Positions 11,226 to 23,242 of a stretch of DNA of 64,000 nucleotides are shown here, one piece after another (the first letter of the stretch is position 1; each line of letters starts with the position of its first letter). The notes under the pieces were generated by a model. The model was not told where the DNA came from. It worked only from the letters and a program-made list of their open reading frames with translations, and searched no databases. The position numbers and the translations under genes were made by a program. The DNA is from Daldinia sp. FL1419 (lineage: Eukaryota > Ascomycota > Sordariomycetes > Xylariales > Hypoxylaceae): NCBI GenBank assembly GCA_025201765.1, contig MU623358.1, forward strand, positions 186,001-250,000. The letters run 5' to 3'.

Positions 11226-11588
11226 TTAACCTAGTGCCGAATATTTAATCTTGGTTTTCCTTCAAGTTACGGTTAGACAAGTCTGTTCGATTGGCGTTTC
11301 TGCGGAATAGGCTGAGCTCGAGCGGCAGTGGGACATTGGAATTAGATCGTGGGGCTCAAAGAGATGGTTTATGCTGCTATATCAAATTCTAAAACTTTGA
11401 ACGTTATCAAATTGTTGCTGGGTTTAACTTTTATCCCTCGTGTGCCTGATTCAGTACTCGGGAGGTGTCTAGGAGAGCGTTCACTGGGATTAGAAAATAC
11501 AGGACATGTTTAGGACAGCATATTCATGTCATAATATAATCTATATCGCTAGAATCACACGCCACAACAACTCTAGTGCGATTGCGTT

Positions 11589-13103
11589 TTAATAATTGCA
11601 GATACCACCACATTCCTCATCCATACTCCAGGTACCAGCGAGACCGTGCTCGATAACCGGTTCGTCGAGCACCTCCGACTTCTCATCCTTACCAAGGAAG
11701 AAATCGTTTTGGCCCGAAACCTTGGTCTGCCGGCTCATGAATTTCTTGGCCCAAGCCTCAACCGATGGCTCACCGGTTTCATCACGGGCTTGCTTGAGGA
11801 ACGGTATCAGAGCCGTGCCACCGGTTCCTTTAACCTTCTTGTGCTTCTCGTTCTTAGAAGCCGTCGCTAGATTCACTCTGTTCCTGATAGCTTCGGGGCT
11901 ACGCGACCGGCTCCGTGCCCTGTTCTCTCGGGAAGGCAGAACAATGTAGCGCGTAACAATAGCGATATGAATATCACGAAATGCGCGAAGCATTGCAAGA
12001 CATGCGTCGTATGCAATGCTCAGAGGGCGGTCAGAAGCAGCGTGGCTTTCAACATATTCGCGAATGTTGGCGACAGCTCCAACATCGTTCAAGAAACGCG
12101 CGTGAGGACCTGGCATATAGCGTCGCATATCCCGGATAAAATTGTGCTTGGGAGCACGACTTCTTCCCTCACGTTCCGACTCGGAGGATGGATCAGGCTT
12201 CTCACCGGTAGGGCGATGCTCTACTCCGAGGATGATGTCAAAGAATTGAATCAAACTGCTTTGGGCGTTGCTCGGCCCGCTGTATTGCACGTATTCGGAT
12301 TCGCCCGAATCGTCATCGTACATGACACCATGCGGCAAGCCTGCCTCGGCCATGTTCTTACTACCCGCAAGAAACGTTCGAATGCGTCGGTAAAAGAAGC
12401 CAGGGTCGCAGCTTTCATGCATACGACGTAATAGTTCGCCGAGGTCATCAAGGCGCTCGGCGAAGGCATGCAGGCAACGTGTTACGGTTGCACTATCGCC
12501 TTGTCGAGCAGCAGCAACTGCCGTCAGCATTAAGGGGATGATAGGACCACCACGAGCCTCAATGGCGACCGAAACCAAGTAGAACCATGATTCGTCAAGG
12601 GAACCAGTAAAGGTAACCAATGTGGCGAGGTTGTCAAGATCGTCGATCTCTTCGTCTACGAAGAGGGGTTTGAAGTTCCACAGAACAGAGGCAGCGTATG
12701 TAGATACGGGAGGAACCTCGAGATGTTGACAGATATCCAACAGAGGAACGGAGATGCTCGGTGGCACGCGATCACAGGGAGTGTCACCTCCCCAGATGTA
12801 ACCATGAGCAAAGAAGGTTAGGAGCATATAGGCTCTCCTCCATTCCGAGTCATGTTCCAGACCGACGGTGGAGAGGATAGGAAGACGGTCGATAACTCCT
12901 CGAAGGCGTTTGCTAAGAATCAGATTCTGGAGGTTGGCGCCGATGGATTCCCACTTGTTATAGTAAGGATCCGGCAGCCTTGTTAAAGGCATGACGTCGG
13001 ATAAGAAGCCATACTTGGGCGAGATTCCATACTCGGATAATACTGGAATAGGAGGTCTCATAACGACGACGACGCTGTCTCTGGGGACAAGATAAGACGA
13101 CAA
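11589..13103 (-). CDS. BNA2: Indoleamine 2,3-dioxygenase family protein
   Basis: Single exon of 504 residues. The heme dioxygenase opens the indole ring of L-tryptophan to N-formylkynurenine, the first step of the kynurenine route to NAD+. Visible family features are the GGPIIPLM segment of the distal helix, FFYRRIRTFLAG with the substrate-contacting arginine, PSNAQSSLIQFFD, RRYMPGPHARFL, the proximal heme histidine in FRDIHIAIVTRYI, and the GTGGTALIPFLKQARDE loop. The insertion between the Q-S-S segment and YMPGPH is charged and low-complexity. Fungi often hold several paralogues that differ in tryptophan affinity, so the BNA2 label marks the family, not proven orthology. Confidence 0.9.
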   Translation of the reverse strand: MSSYLVPRDSVVVVMRPPIPVLSEYGISPKYGFLSDVMPLTRLPDPYYNKWESIGANLQNLILSKRLRGVIDRLPILSTVGLEHDSEWRRAYMLLTFFAHGYIWGGDTPCDRVPPSISVPLLDICQHLEVPPVSTYAASVLWNFKPLFVDEEIDDLDNLATLVTFTGSLDESWFYLVSVAIEARGGPIIPLMLTAVAAARQGDSATVTRCLHAFAERLDDLGELLRRMHESCDPGFFYRRIRTFLAGSKNMAEAGLPHGVMYDDDSGESEYVQYSGPSNAQSSLIQFFDIILGVEHRPTGEKPDPSSESEREGRSRAPKHNFIRDMRRYMPGPHARFLNDVGAVANIREYVESHAASDRPLSIAYDACLAMLRAFRDIHIAIVTRYIVLPSRENRARSRSRSPEAIRNRVNLATASKNEKHKKVKGTGGTALIPFLKQARDETGEPSVEAWAKKFMSRQTKVSGQNDFFLGKDEKSEVLDEPVIEHGLAGTWSMDEECGGICNY

Positions 13104-14707
13104 CTAAAGGTAACGACTATTGACTTTGTGGCAAAACTGTGAAGCTCGACAGATGATGGAATTGATTCAACAATCGACCTTTGTCTCCTCGAATGTACTC
13201 AAAACCGTCAAAGTGAAAATAAGAATAAAATAATATTTAATTCCTGACGCAAGGAGTATACAGATTTATCCTGTAATACTCCTCAGCCGTGCGAAGCAAT
13301 AAGTTGGGTTGTGAGCATATGATTGCGTCGAAAAAGACCGATGAGGATGAAACTCTCAAGCCTGAATATGGATTATAGTAGGAAATAGGAGGTAGGAAGT
13401 AGGAAGTAGGAAGTAGTATAAAGTATAAGAGTGGAAACTAATAATAAAGAGACCAAAAAAGACGTGGGAAAGAGCCTTGACTTATAAAGAGGAGACAACG
13501 TTAAGTGCAATCTTAGGCTTAAGACCGTCAAAGTTTCGGAAAGGCGGAGCCAACAGGAATCAAGCAATCCAAATATTTTGATCACGTATTAATAATGAAT
13601 AAGGTTTATTCATCAGTATTAATAGTGGGATAAAGGGGAAAGAAGAGGAGAGGGGGGGAATAAACACCCCGAAAGTTGTTGGACCGAGGAATAACATAAC
13701 TAACTAGGTAGAATTAATAGTAACTAACTAACCTTAGACAATTCGTCCTCATTGTATAATAGATGATAGTTGTGATTAATAAAAAGGAAAGATGGCACAT
13801 GCCACACTTTACCTGCGAGTGATATGGCGCCATTGGGCTTACCGTCGAACCCGAAAATGTGGGATAGATCTAGATTTTTACATAGATGGGTTACATGTTA
13901 CATAGACCGTAACAGAAGTACAAGGAACTATCCGTATAAGATAACGCGAGTGCGGGTAGAGGTGAGGTGTTGAGAAATCGGAACAATTCCATGGTTCTTG
14001 TTGAGAAAGCTTCAAAAGAATCGAAAGAAAAGGAAAAAAAAAAAAAAAAAAAAAAAAAACCGATGCCGGCGATTTCCAAGTTTTATCGGGTATTGCCGAG
14101 CTAAAACTTTACAGGATGTTCCAGTCGGCTGATCCCAAGATGCCGCAAGGGTGTTCATGCAGGAATACCCCTGGTTAGGTACCCTTGAATGAATGACCTC
14201 TGAGAAGAAAAGAAAAGTGAATTTGAGCGTGGGATGAAAGAAATGGGAGAAGAGTTTGGAGAAGAGAAAGAGTTCCAGATTGCTTCTGTAAAACTATTAC
14301 ATAATTGACATGTGCTTAAAGTTTTGCGGGAATTCATCGGCTCAAGTTTCGTTGCATTAATTAGTTAGTAGTTCACAAGTAGTTAGGTACTTGCTTACGT
14401 CATTTTGAATTTCTCAACTTGAATCCTAGTGTAGCGTGATTGGTTACACCATTTGACTGGCCATCATAAACGGTTTGACCTAAGGTGCAAGGCTAGCATG
14501 AGCCCCTAGGTACTACCTAACACCACCTATGAGGTGCCTACGTTAGGTAAGTAGGTAGGTAGGTAGGCACCTAACCTAGGTAATATCTATTATCACAGAA
14601 CCCCCTCCAATTCTTTCCCTCCCCCCCAAATCCCAAGCTTCAACACCAATCAATTATCATGACGCTGCTACAACTACCATAATTCGCTGCAAAGGAGGAT
14701 TCCCAAC
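13104..14707. other. Intergenic region with simple repeats
   Basis: No gene is seen. It contains (GGAAGTA)-like repeats near 13385-13415, a poly-A run near 14035-14059, and a cluster of CCTAGGTA/TAGGTAGG motifs at about 14505-14585, just before VPS23. Confidence 0.6.
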
Positions 14708-16527
14708 ATGGTGGTCCAGCAGCACGTATTAAATTGGTTGTATAGCGTTCTAACGAGCGTAAGATATTTCGGATCTTATACCGATAACCTCGTATATCGA
14801 TTCTAATAGCTTCACTCGTGTAGGAATACCAAGATGTCAACCGCACATACAACGATGTAGCCCAGGCGCTCTCTCAATATCCTTCGTTATCGCCTAGGAC
14901 CGATGTTCATAGTACGGATCTATCCTATACTTCTCTGCTGGAACTACCCTTTCTAATCGGCTCTCAGCTTTCGACAATGGCGTATCCGCCCTCCTCTTAC
15001 ACCTCTCCGGTACCGTCCCCGTCATCTTCCGCGGCACCACCTACCGATTTCCCATATCGCTATGGATTCCACACGCCTATCCGCGCGAGGCGCCCATAGG
15101 CTATGTCACGCCGACCGAGAATATGATGGTACGGCCGGGCCAGCACGTTGATCCTCAGGGACGTATATACCACCCCTATCTCGTGGGATGGGCCGAGTTT
15201 TGGGACGTACGTACATCATCTAGAGCATATAATATTGTGACTATAGGATATGCTACTAATACTCATCTAGAAATCTTCCCTGCTGGACTTCATCGCCATC
15301 CTTCGAGACATATTCGCAAAAGAACCACCGGTAGTTTCGCGCCAACAAGTTCGGCCCGTACCACAACAGCCGACCCCAACAGCCACCCCTCCACCAGTTC
15401 CTCCTCTACCCCCTAATATGGCAAGGCAAGCTCCTCAGCAAGCTCCTCAGCAGGCTCCTCAGCAAGCCCCGTCCCCGCACACGCAGGATCCAAGGCCACC
15501 ACCTCCTCCTCCGAAAGGTAGCGATCTCCCTCAGGTAGTCTCAGGTCCGACTACTCACACGGACGGTCCCCCGCGACCACCTCTACCAGAAGAAGTTCGT
15601 CGACGATCGAGTCAGTACGGCACCCCAGCAGTGACAACGCAGTCGCCACAACCAAACAGACTTTCGAGATACGATGTAGCACCGCCCTTACCACCCCATC
15701 CACCGCAATCGTATCAACAACCACCCCCTAACGTTCAGTATCAGCCTCAACCCCAGCACGCATATCAGCAAAGCGGGCCGCCGCCTCCTCTTGGACATCC
15801 ACCGCCAGACTCCCGTCGCACATCCATCATATCCCCCGTAACTCCCATCCCATACAATGCCACCGTCGCCCCAGGGCAACCACCGTACGCTGGTCCACCA
15901 CCGCCATGGCAGCAACCTCTAGTGCAACCCAAGCCTAAACCCCCTCCACCTCCAGACCTCATGGACGAGCCCTTCTCCTTAGCTCTGCCAGAGCCCTCCG
16001 CCAATAACCTCTCACCACCGCCTATCCCCCCGAATCCCGAAAAAGACGCCCTCTTCCGCCAACTCGCCTCAACGCTCCACGGTCTGCGCCAGCACGCCCG
16101 CGAGCAAACCGAATCCAGCTTAGTCGGCCTCTCCGCCCAGCGCGCAGCCATGCTCACCGCCCTCCAAAACCTCCAATCCGACTCCGCGGCCCTAGGCCCT
16201 CTATCCGCCATGCTAGCCTCCAACACCACCATCCTCCAGCACTCCCTCCAAGAAGCCGACCGCGTGATTTCCAACGCCAGAACCCGCGAACCCCCTCCCA
16301 TCGACGACCTATTGGTCGCGCCCACCGTCGTCGCGAACCAGTTATACGACGTGGTAGCCGAGGAGCGAGCCCTCGGGGACGCGATATTCGTGCTCGGACG
16401 CGCGGTCGAAAGGGGCCGAATAAGTCCCGCGGTATTCGCCAGGACGACGCGCGGGTTGGCACGGGAGTGGTTTTTGAAGAAGGCGCTTGCGAGGAAGATT
16501 GGTAGGGGAATGGGTCTTGTTGGGTAA
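14708..16527 (+). CDS. vps23: ESCRT-I subunit Vps23/Tsg101-like (UEV domain)
   Basis: Four exons (14708-14758, 14824-14911, 14968-15206, 15271-16527) give 544 residues. The N-terminal UEV (catalytically dead E2-like) domain includes HVLNWLYSVLTSEYQDVNRTY, GTVPVIFRGTTYRFPISLW, GYVTPTENMMVRPGQHVD and HPYLVGWAEFWD. A proline/glutamine-rich linker (residues about 155-325) starts with repeated QAPQ units. A predicted coiled coil follows (LFRQLASTLHGLRQHAREQ), and the C-terminal steadiness box is LGDAIFVLGRAVERGRISPAVFARTTRGLAREWF. Vps23 binds ubiquitinated cargo at endosomes for multivesicular-body sorting; in fungi it also acts with Rim/Pal pH signalling. The start codon lies at the conserved N-terminus. 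The second exon is only 88 nt. Confidence 0.95.
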
Positions 16528-17233
16528 GGTAAGGTTATGTGCCTTTGGTAGGCGGGGAGGTTTTTTTGGGCTCGTTCAGGAAGATATGATGACGGCTATG
16601 GATAATTTGGTGTAAGTAGGTAGCGCTGGATTCATAATTACCTTGCACGGCTGAGTTTTCTAGCCTAGGAAGGGCTTTGGACTGAGCGTTTGGTGTCTAC
16701 CTCCTATCTTTGGAATGATTGGCGTATGAGTAGGAGAAATTGACACACTAATTAATGCATCCGTCCAAGAAATCCCAAGCTGATCAAGTGTTAGCAGTCG
16801 TCCGCATAGCTTTATTCACATAAGCCCAGCGAGAGCTATAAACCGTTGCTACCTATATATTCGATAGCAATAATAATAACACATACGCTCGATCATTCAT
16901 GAGATAAAAATATTACGTATTTCCCGGGAACGACTGGATATTCTTTCTCTCCCACAGCAGCTAACGAACGTCTCCTGTATCTAACTCAGGTACTCTACTA
17001 CGTCTTCTCCCTTGTGGTTCTCTGACTAATTCCATGATTGCTGACCACAAAGGTATCCAATACTCGATAAGACAGCTCTCAATGTTGCTCTTGGTCGCCT
17101 TCCTTCCTGTTTCCATTTTCCTTTCAGTTTCCATTTCCCATTCATAGCCTCCAGCCTTACGGTATTTCAATAATTAATACTACGCTCGCCTCGTGTGCCC
17201 CTATACCGATGCTTAGTACATTAACCCTCCAGC
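16528..17233. other. Tail-to-tail intergenic region
   Basis: 3' flanks of VPS23 and the disordered-protein gene. No supported gene. Confidence 0.6.
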
Positions 17234-20200
17234 TTAGTTACTTGACGCGCCCGCAGCGCCCGCAGTACCCGCAGTACCCGACCCGGAGCTAATGCCACTC
17301 CCTTTCCCAAGTCTAATCCCACTGGTAGACTTGTCCTTGTACATGTTAACGATTTTCTTTATTTGCCCAGGTCTTCTCGGTTTGGGATGTCTAAGCTTGA
17401 CATCGTTGATTTGCCGCACCATGAACCCAGAAGCGGTCTTTTTGCTCCAACTGCTTTCTTTTTTCTTCCCTTCACCATCTTTACTCTGCCCCTTGTTTTG
17501 TGCATTATCCGGTTCCTGGTTATCGCTTAGTTTTGTCTCCTTTTCCTTACCTTTTTCTTTATTTTTTCGCCTTTGCTCCCTACGAAGCTCCTTCTCTTCT
17601 AACCGGCGGCGCTTCCGCTCTGCCGTGGTTTGCTTGGACGTGGTGCTCGATATAGCGTTCGAATCGCTACAAGATATGGGCGAGGAAGTGGTCTGTGAGG
17701 GTTGAATGACAGAGGATTTGTCCCGCTGATGAATGGCCCTAGATAGCGCAGATCCATCGAGCCCAAAATCGTCGAATCCATCTGAGCAGCCCAGATCATC
17801 CGACATGCGAGCTAGGAAAGGAAATGTCTTCCGGATGGATAGATAACCAGACGGGGACCGCCTATAAGCCTTGTACGGATGCTGGTTTTCGAACCTCTCA
17901 ATCAACTCTTCGTTGATATTTATATTTGACCTTGTATAAGCCGAGTCAGTCGATGAACGAATCACTTCAGATGTGCGATAAATACGATAACCAAAAAGAT
18001 TTGAGCGGCGATATCGTGACTGACGGCGAATGGAGCTTGATCGGACGTTGTAGGTATTGCTATCTCGACTTGAACTAGAACTAGATCGTTCTCTGTCGTT
18101 ACTATTACTACTTGTACCCTCGATTGACTGGGTAATTGTGTTTGATATTCGTCGCCACAGCCCTGCCTTTGGTTGTCTGAATAGTTGTCCGCTAACTTCA
18201 GGCTTTATTTGCCTAGTGTTTGTTTTTTGTTTGTTAATAGGAATATTTGAGCCGACATCGTAATAGCACGGGGTTAGGTTATTATTCAGCGGGCCATTCT
18301 CCAAGCTTTCGAACTTCTGGATGCGATCTTTGACTGGGGATTCTCGTATGATAGACTGGCTTCCAAAGGCATCTATGTCCGCATGCGCCCTTGGTGTTAC
18401 TGGCCGCATGCCATCCTATGGCCCAGAGAAGTCGCAGGCGAAGTCATTAACTATTATCTCCGTTGTTAGTTCAGGGACCTGGATTCTTCTCATCAAATCT
18501 GCTGGTGTATCTAGTGTGGTCGGCAGCGCATTCAAGCCTTGTTTCGTAATGGGGACTCTCTTTGTTTCAGCTACTGGTCTATTACGGACCCTGGTTTTCC
18601 AGAAAGACTTCAACGAGTTTGGGGACGATTCTCGAGGCGATGATCTCTCAAAGATTCTTCTGAGATCCGAAACTCTTCCTGTACATCTCGACATCGGGGT
18701 CGGGGTTGATACTGGATTCGATACCGGCTTTGAGGCTTTACCAGATCCCGACGTTGACTTATCATTTGTTGTGGGATGCTTGCCCGGTAAGACATTGTGA
18801 AAACTGACCTTTGAGTTATTCGCTAGTATTGAATGAATTATGCTTGTACGAGAGGATTTGTTCTCTTCAGCGGCTCGGTTATTAGGAACGGTCGCTATGG
18901 TTGAATTCAATTCCCCTTCAGCATCCTGGGCAAATGAGCCCTCGAGAGACATAGCTCCATCGATATTATGGTTATCTATCCGACGAGACAGACGACGTTC
19001 TGCTTTAGAAACTGTCGTAGTATGGTCTAGTGTGCTGAAGGTATATGGCACTGGTAAAGTCTGTTCTGATAATTTATTCTCAGATTTAGTATGGAAAAGC
19101 ATTCTATTCTGTGGCGACTGAATAGCTGTGTTATCTCTCTGGTTTGTTGCCCTAGTTGAAGAAATGCTTCGTCGATTACTAGCGCCAAGGGAATGAATTG
19201 CTTCCTTGCTTATACGAGCAACTCGACCCTGAGGCATCTCCGAAGACAACCCGTACGTGTCCGGTACTTGAGATTCAGGGTCGGCCGCTTGCAGATTCTT
19301 TTCAAACGATTTACGAAGGTCTGCGACGCTTATATGCATTTTTTTAACCGGCCCCTTCGAGGAAGCTGTAGTTTCATTTGTACCACGTACTGGCTGCTCG
19401 ATGCTACTGCCTTTCTGCTCACATATGCCGATTTCTGTTTTCTGGAGATGTCTCAAAGGTATATCCGGGATATTCTGCGGTTTTGATTTTGTTGGAGAAC
19501 TCTTCCAGGAAGGACCAAAGCTTATGAAATGCTGTGGTGAGGCTGTCGCCGGATTAGACACTGTTTTCGGGGCCAGTGTTTGGTTTGAGGCTGGGTTCGC
19601 CGCCTTGGTAAGATGAGAATGCTCTGCTCATTTAGCCCTATTACAATATTTGATTCCAGCAACAAAGATTATGCGATAAAACTTACCACTTTTATGCTCA
19701 AACACTCTCCTTCGATCTGCAATCAACCTAGGATCCTATCCAGGTCCATTGGCAGCTTGAGAAGCAACGCTATGGGAATGGCAGGGACCCCGATCAGCGT
19801 TGTCTGACTCTTGGAGAGATGAACCTTCCTTCTCCAAAGACCCCTCTTCTCCCTTGGTAGGTATGCCCTCCTTGGCCGCCCCTCGGGAGCCGGAGCATCC
19901 TCCTCCTGCACTATCTTCTAAGGAACTGGTTATGGTTCTAATCGGGGATTTTGGTCTATTATGATGGGAGACTGGTGACTTAGCCCTCCCGGGAAGATCG
20001 TCCAAGGAACCCGCCATAGCCCCATGTTTACCTGAAGCGATGGACTGTAGAGATTCACTCGCCCTGCTGTGCCTCAAACGCTTCTGAGCTTGGGGCATCA
20101 CAGTAGGTTTAGATGAAGATGAATCGGGCTCGGAATTGCTCACTGCGTCAAGGGTCTCAAACCTAGATACGAGCGATTCCAACTTGGGGGCCGGCGCGCG

Positions 20201-20461
20201 GCGTTGCGATAGAGACTTAACTATTGGTGGGGATATAACACTCTCTTGGACAGCCGTAGAGCTAGAGTCTCCCCCTGTTTTGCCAGACGTTCGCCCTTCA
20301 TCTGCGTAGCTTGTTCCATCGAGATTGGGGTCGGTCCTACGTCGTGGGAGGCGTAGAGGCGCAGGTTGAAGCTCGGAAGCCAAGTCCTCAGGATCTTGGA
20401 AGGAAACAGAAGAGGAACTGGTCGAAGAGCTCAGGGCAGAGCTCGTAATAGTAGACGCCAT
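17234..20461 (-). CDS. Long disordered fungal protein of unknown function; frame contains two TAG codons
   Basis: Exon 1 (19687-20461) and exon 2 (17234-19590), joined over a 96-nt intron, form one frame of 1044 codons. TAG codons lie at 19736-19738 (codon 242) and 18416-18418. Coding clearly continues after each, because short related motifs occur on both sides: LVSRFETL, LIADRRRVFEHKS, VADLRKSFEKN, VSDLRRIFERS and RIQKFESLE. The rest is serine- and charge-rich and probably unstructured, with a basic KERRRLEEKELRREQRRKNKEK segment and a C-terminal SGFMVRQINDVKLRHPKPRRPGQ block. A weak 63-nt intron (18416-18478, gtccct..catag) could remove the second stop without changing frame; nothing comparable removes the first. 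Function is not recognised. It may be a pseudogene, or the TAGs may be read as Trp after mRNA editing. Confidence 0.7.
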
Positions 20462-21517
20462 CAGGAGGTTGTTGTTGGATATAGAATATCATATGCGCCC
20501 AAGAAGACCAACTCTTAGAACAACATATTTGTTGGTGCAGAACTATGGAACTTTGCAGGTAGGATGCGGGTATGAATTCAACATGTTCTGCAGAAAGGCA
20601 AGAGAAGCGGAAAATGAAGTTAAATTGTTGTAAAAGTCGATGTTGTAGAAAAGGGGAAGTCCTTCCATGAGTGCGCGACTACCCCCTAAGATACCTAGCC
20701 TAGGTACTTACCTAGGTTAGGTATTCAGGCGCCTAACTTAAGGTTTCACGACTTCTTCGAGACGCGCTAGTAACATGTAGAAGTCACGATTATCCAAACA
20801 TGAAACAATACTTGTAGAAGTTACTTGAGCAGGCACGATAGTCCTTTGCGGTAGAGGACGCCATAAACCCGACGTATAGAGGCAGGTGCTCTAAATACAG
20901 GTGGATACATGTAACAAAGCACAAGTCACAACCGAGAGTCGTTTCCACGCATGTTTCCGTAGATGACACAAAGTTAAATTCGAATATCGTAGGATTATCA
21001 CAAGCAAAAGTGGGAAGCTATAGAAATTCTAAACAAGAGAAAATAAGCATTCCATGTATCTTTGGTGATAAGATAAGACTATATATAAGAAAATAAATAG
21101 ATAAATAAAAAAGACGGGAAAAAGGTCAAACACCAAGAGGCTCAGTAAATATCGAGAGTACGATATCATTCAGCCGCTACCGATTTACCGGCGTCAGCTT
21201 CCTCGCATGCAACCCGAAGCCGCGGATAAAATGCTACTCGGCGCTATGCCATGTATCTTCCCCGCAGGTCGTTGGGTACGTTGGGGTCTTATTGCCCCCT
21301 TTGGGTCCTCCTCTCGTGTGCGTTCGACGGGCGACTATAGGTATTCCGCATAACTACCAGGTTGGTTAGTATGTTGTAGGCTATGCATTTACGGTATTAC
21401 ATGAAATATATGAATGGATTATAGGAGAGCATTAAAGAAATTGTGCGAATTTAAATCTCGAATATAAACGAAGTAAGCGCAATAAGCCATAAGGTCATAC
21501 ATACATAGGTATAACAA
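20462..21517. other. Divergent promoter region
   Basis: No gene is seen in 1,056 bases between two divergent genes. A CCTAGGTA-type motif cluster lies at about 20690-20740. Confidence 0.6.
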
Positions 21518-23242
21518 ATGGCGGAAAAAGACTACACCATCCAAAAGGAAGCCTCACGCATCCTTCACTCGGTACTCCTCACGGATCCACGCCTTCAGAT
21601 CCCGCAATCTGTCCAAGACGCAGCACAGCGCACTTCCTTTGACCCGTCCGCGCTGACAGCACCCTTCCTCCCCGCCCCCATAAAATGCACCGAGTCAAGC
21701 GCGGCGCTATGGGCGTTACTGGCGACTTTTGGGAACGCCGTGGCTGCTGAGCGATATGGTCTTGGGGATCAGCGCGTTGTCGTGAACAGTGACGTCGCGT
21801 CCGCGTTTCTCTTTTCGTTCTGGCTGCTACGAGTCGGCGGGAAGCCGGTCTCCGACCCTGAACTAGTTAAGAGGTATTCCATCTACGATACCACGCAGCA
21901 GTTTACGTTTTGGAGGCGGCTAGTAACCAATGTCTACCCGACGCGAGACGGCCGCTGGTTCCATCTACACGGAGGCTTGGATTCCGACCGGAGCTTGCGA
22001 ATGTTGGGGTTGCCGGCACATAAGGATGTAGCGGACGAAATGGAGGCAATCAAAGGGCTCTCCGAGAGAGTGCAGAAGTTTGATGCGGATTGGCTAGATA
22101 TCGAAGCCAACGAATACTGGAGACAAGCGGGTGGTATCTGTTTCACTCCAGAAGAATATCGCGAGACCGAACAAGGCAAAGCGATAGCGGATGACGGTTT
22201 GTATATACTAGAAGAGCTTCCCGACGAGAAACTACCTCCTACTCCGTGGCCCGAGGTTGAAACTAGGGCCTATAGACCCTTAGAAGGCATCAAGATCGTT
22301 GATCTCACACGAGCGATCGCTGGTCCAACGATGGCGAAGCTCGCAGCTCTGTTCGGTGCCACCGTAGTAAGGGTATCGAACATGAAGTTACCAGACCTGG
22401 GTATCGTGTTATTCGAGAGTAACCTCGGTAAGCGGGATGCGCACCTCGACTTAAAGACCGAAGAAGGACGGGATGCACTCCGACGTCTAATAGAGGACGC
22501 CGACGTCGTGCTGGACGGCTACCGGCCAGGCGCTCTGGAGAAACTCGGCTTCGGACCAAAGTACGTACATGAGATAGCTAAGAGACGAGGAAAGGGCATC
22601 GTGTACGCGCGCGAGAACTGCTACGGGTGGAAGGGTCCGTGGAAGCATCGCAGCGGGTGGCAGCAAATTAGCGACGCCGTAACGGGTGTCGCGTGGCTGT
22701 TTGCTCGGATGTGGGCCGTCGACGAACCGGTGATGCCGTTCTTACCCAATTCCGACTTCCAGACCGGCATCGTTGGATGCATCGGCATTATAAACGCGCT
22801 AGACAAACGAGCAAAGAAAGGGGGTAGCTACCTGGTGTCCATGTCGTTAAACCAACTCAACAGTTTTATGATATCTCTCGGGGCCCAGACCCCGGAGGCG
22901 CAGCAGTCGTTGCGTGATATGTGGCCGGATTTGAAGTCGCGGCATTACGACGATTTACACAGACAGGCGAGGGTGGTAAGTATCGACGTCCTAACAATAT
23001 GTGCTTCTCGTGGGTTAGTTCCTATGCTAAGGTAGAATATTTAGTTGGTACGCGGCCTACCAGATAGGACACCACAGCTGTTGGATCCGAAATATTACGT
23101 GACTCTCAAAGCCGACCTCGGAAAAGCCGACGAGGAAATGACATTTGTTGGACCCGCGGCTACGTATGAGACGACAAGGTTAGAATACGATTTGGGGAGT
23201 TGTTTACGGGGGACACACGAAGCTAAGTGGCCAGGCGAATAG
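21518..23242 (+). CDS. CoA-transferase family III (CaiB/BaiF) protein
   Basis: Exons 21518-22975 and 23045-23242 (69-nt intron, phase 0) give 551 residues. From about residue 250 it has the CoA-transferase III core: PLEGIKIVDLTRAIAGPTMAKLAALFGATVVRV, HLDLKTEEGRDALRRLIEDADVVLDGYRPGALEKLG, and the segment NSDFQTGIVG whose aspartate matches the family's catalytic Asp. The first about 240 residues look like a diverged second copy of the fold, so the layout resembles the duplicated fungal formyl-CoA transferase/racemase-like proteins. The family moves CoA between organic acids or racemises alpha-methylacyl-CoA; substrate cannot be told here. No signal peptide is seen. Confidence 0.85.

Noticed and set aside
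19736..19800. 52-nt intron plus a 30-nt microexon to avoid the first TAG in the disordered-protein gene
   Set aside because: It needs a poor gttgct donor and discards the LIADRRRVFE segment, which matches the protein's own repeated motif.
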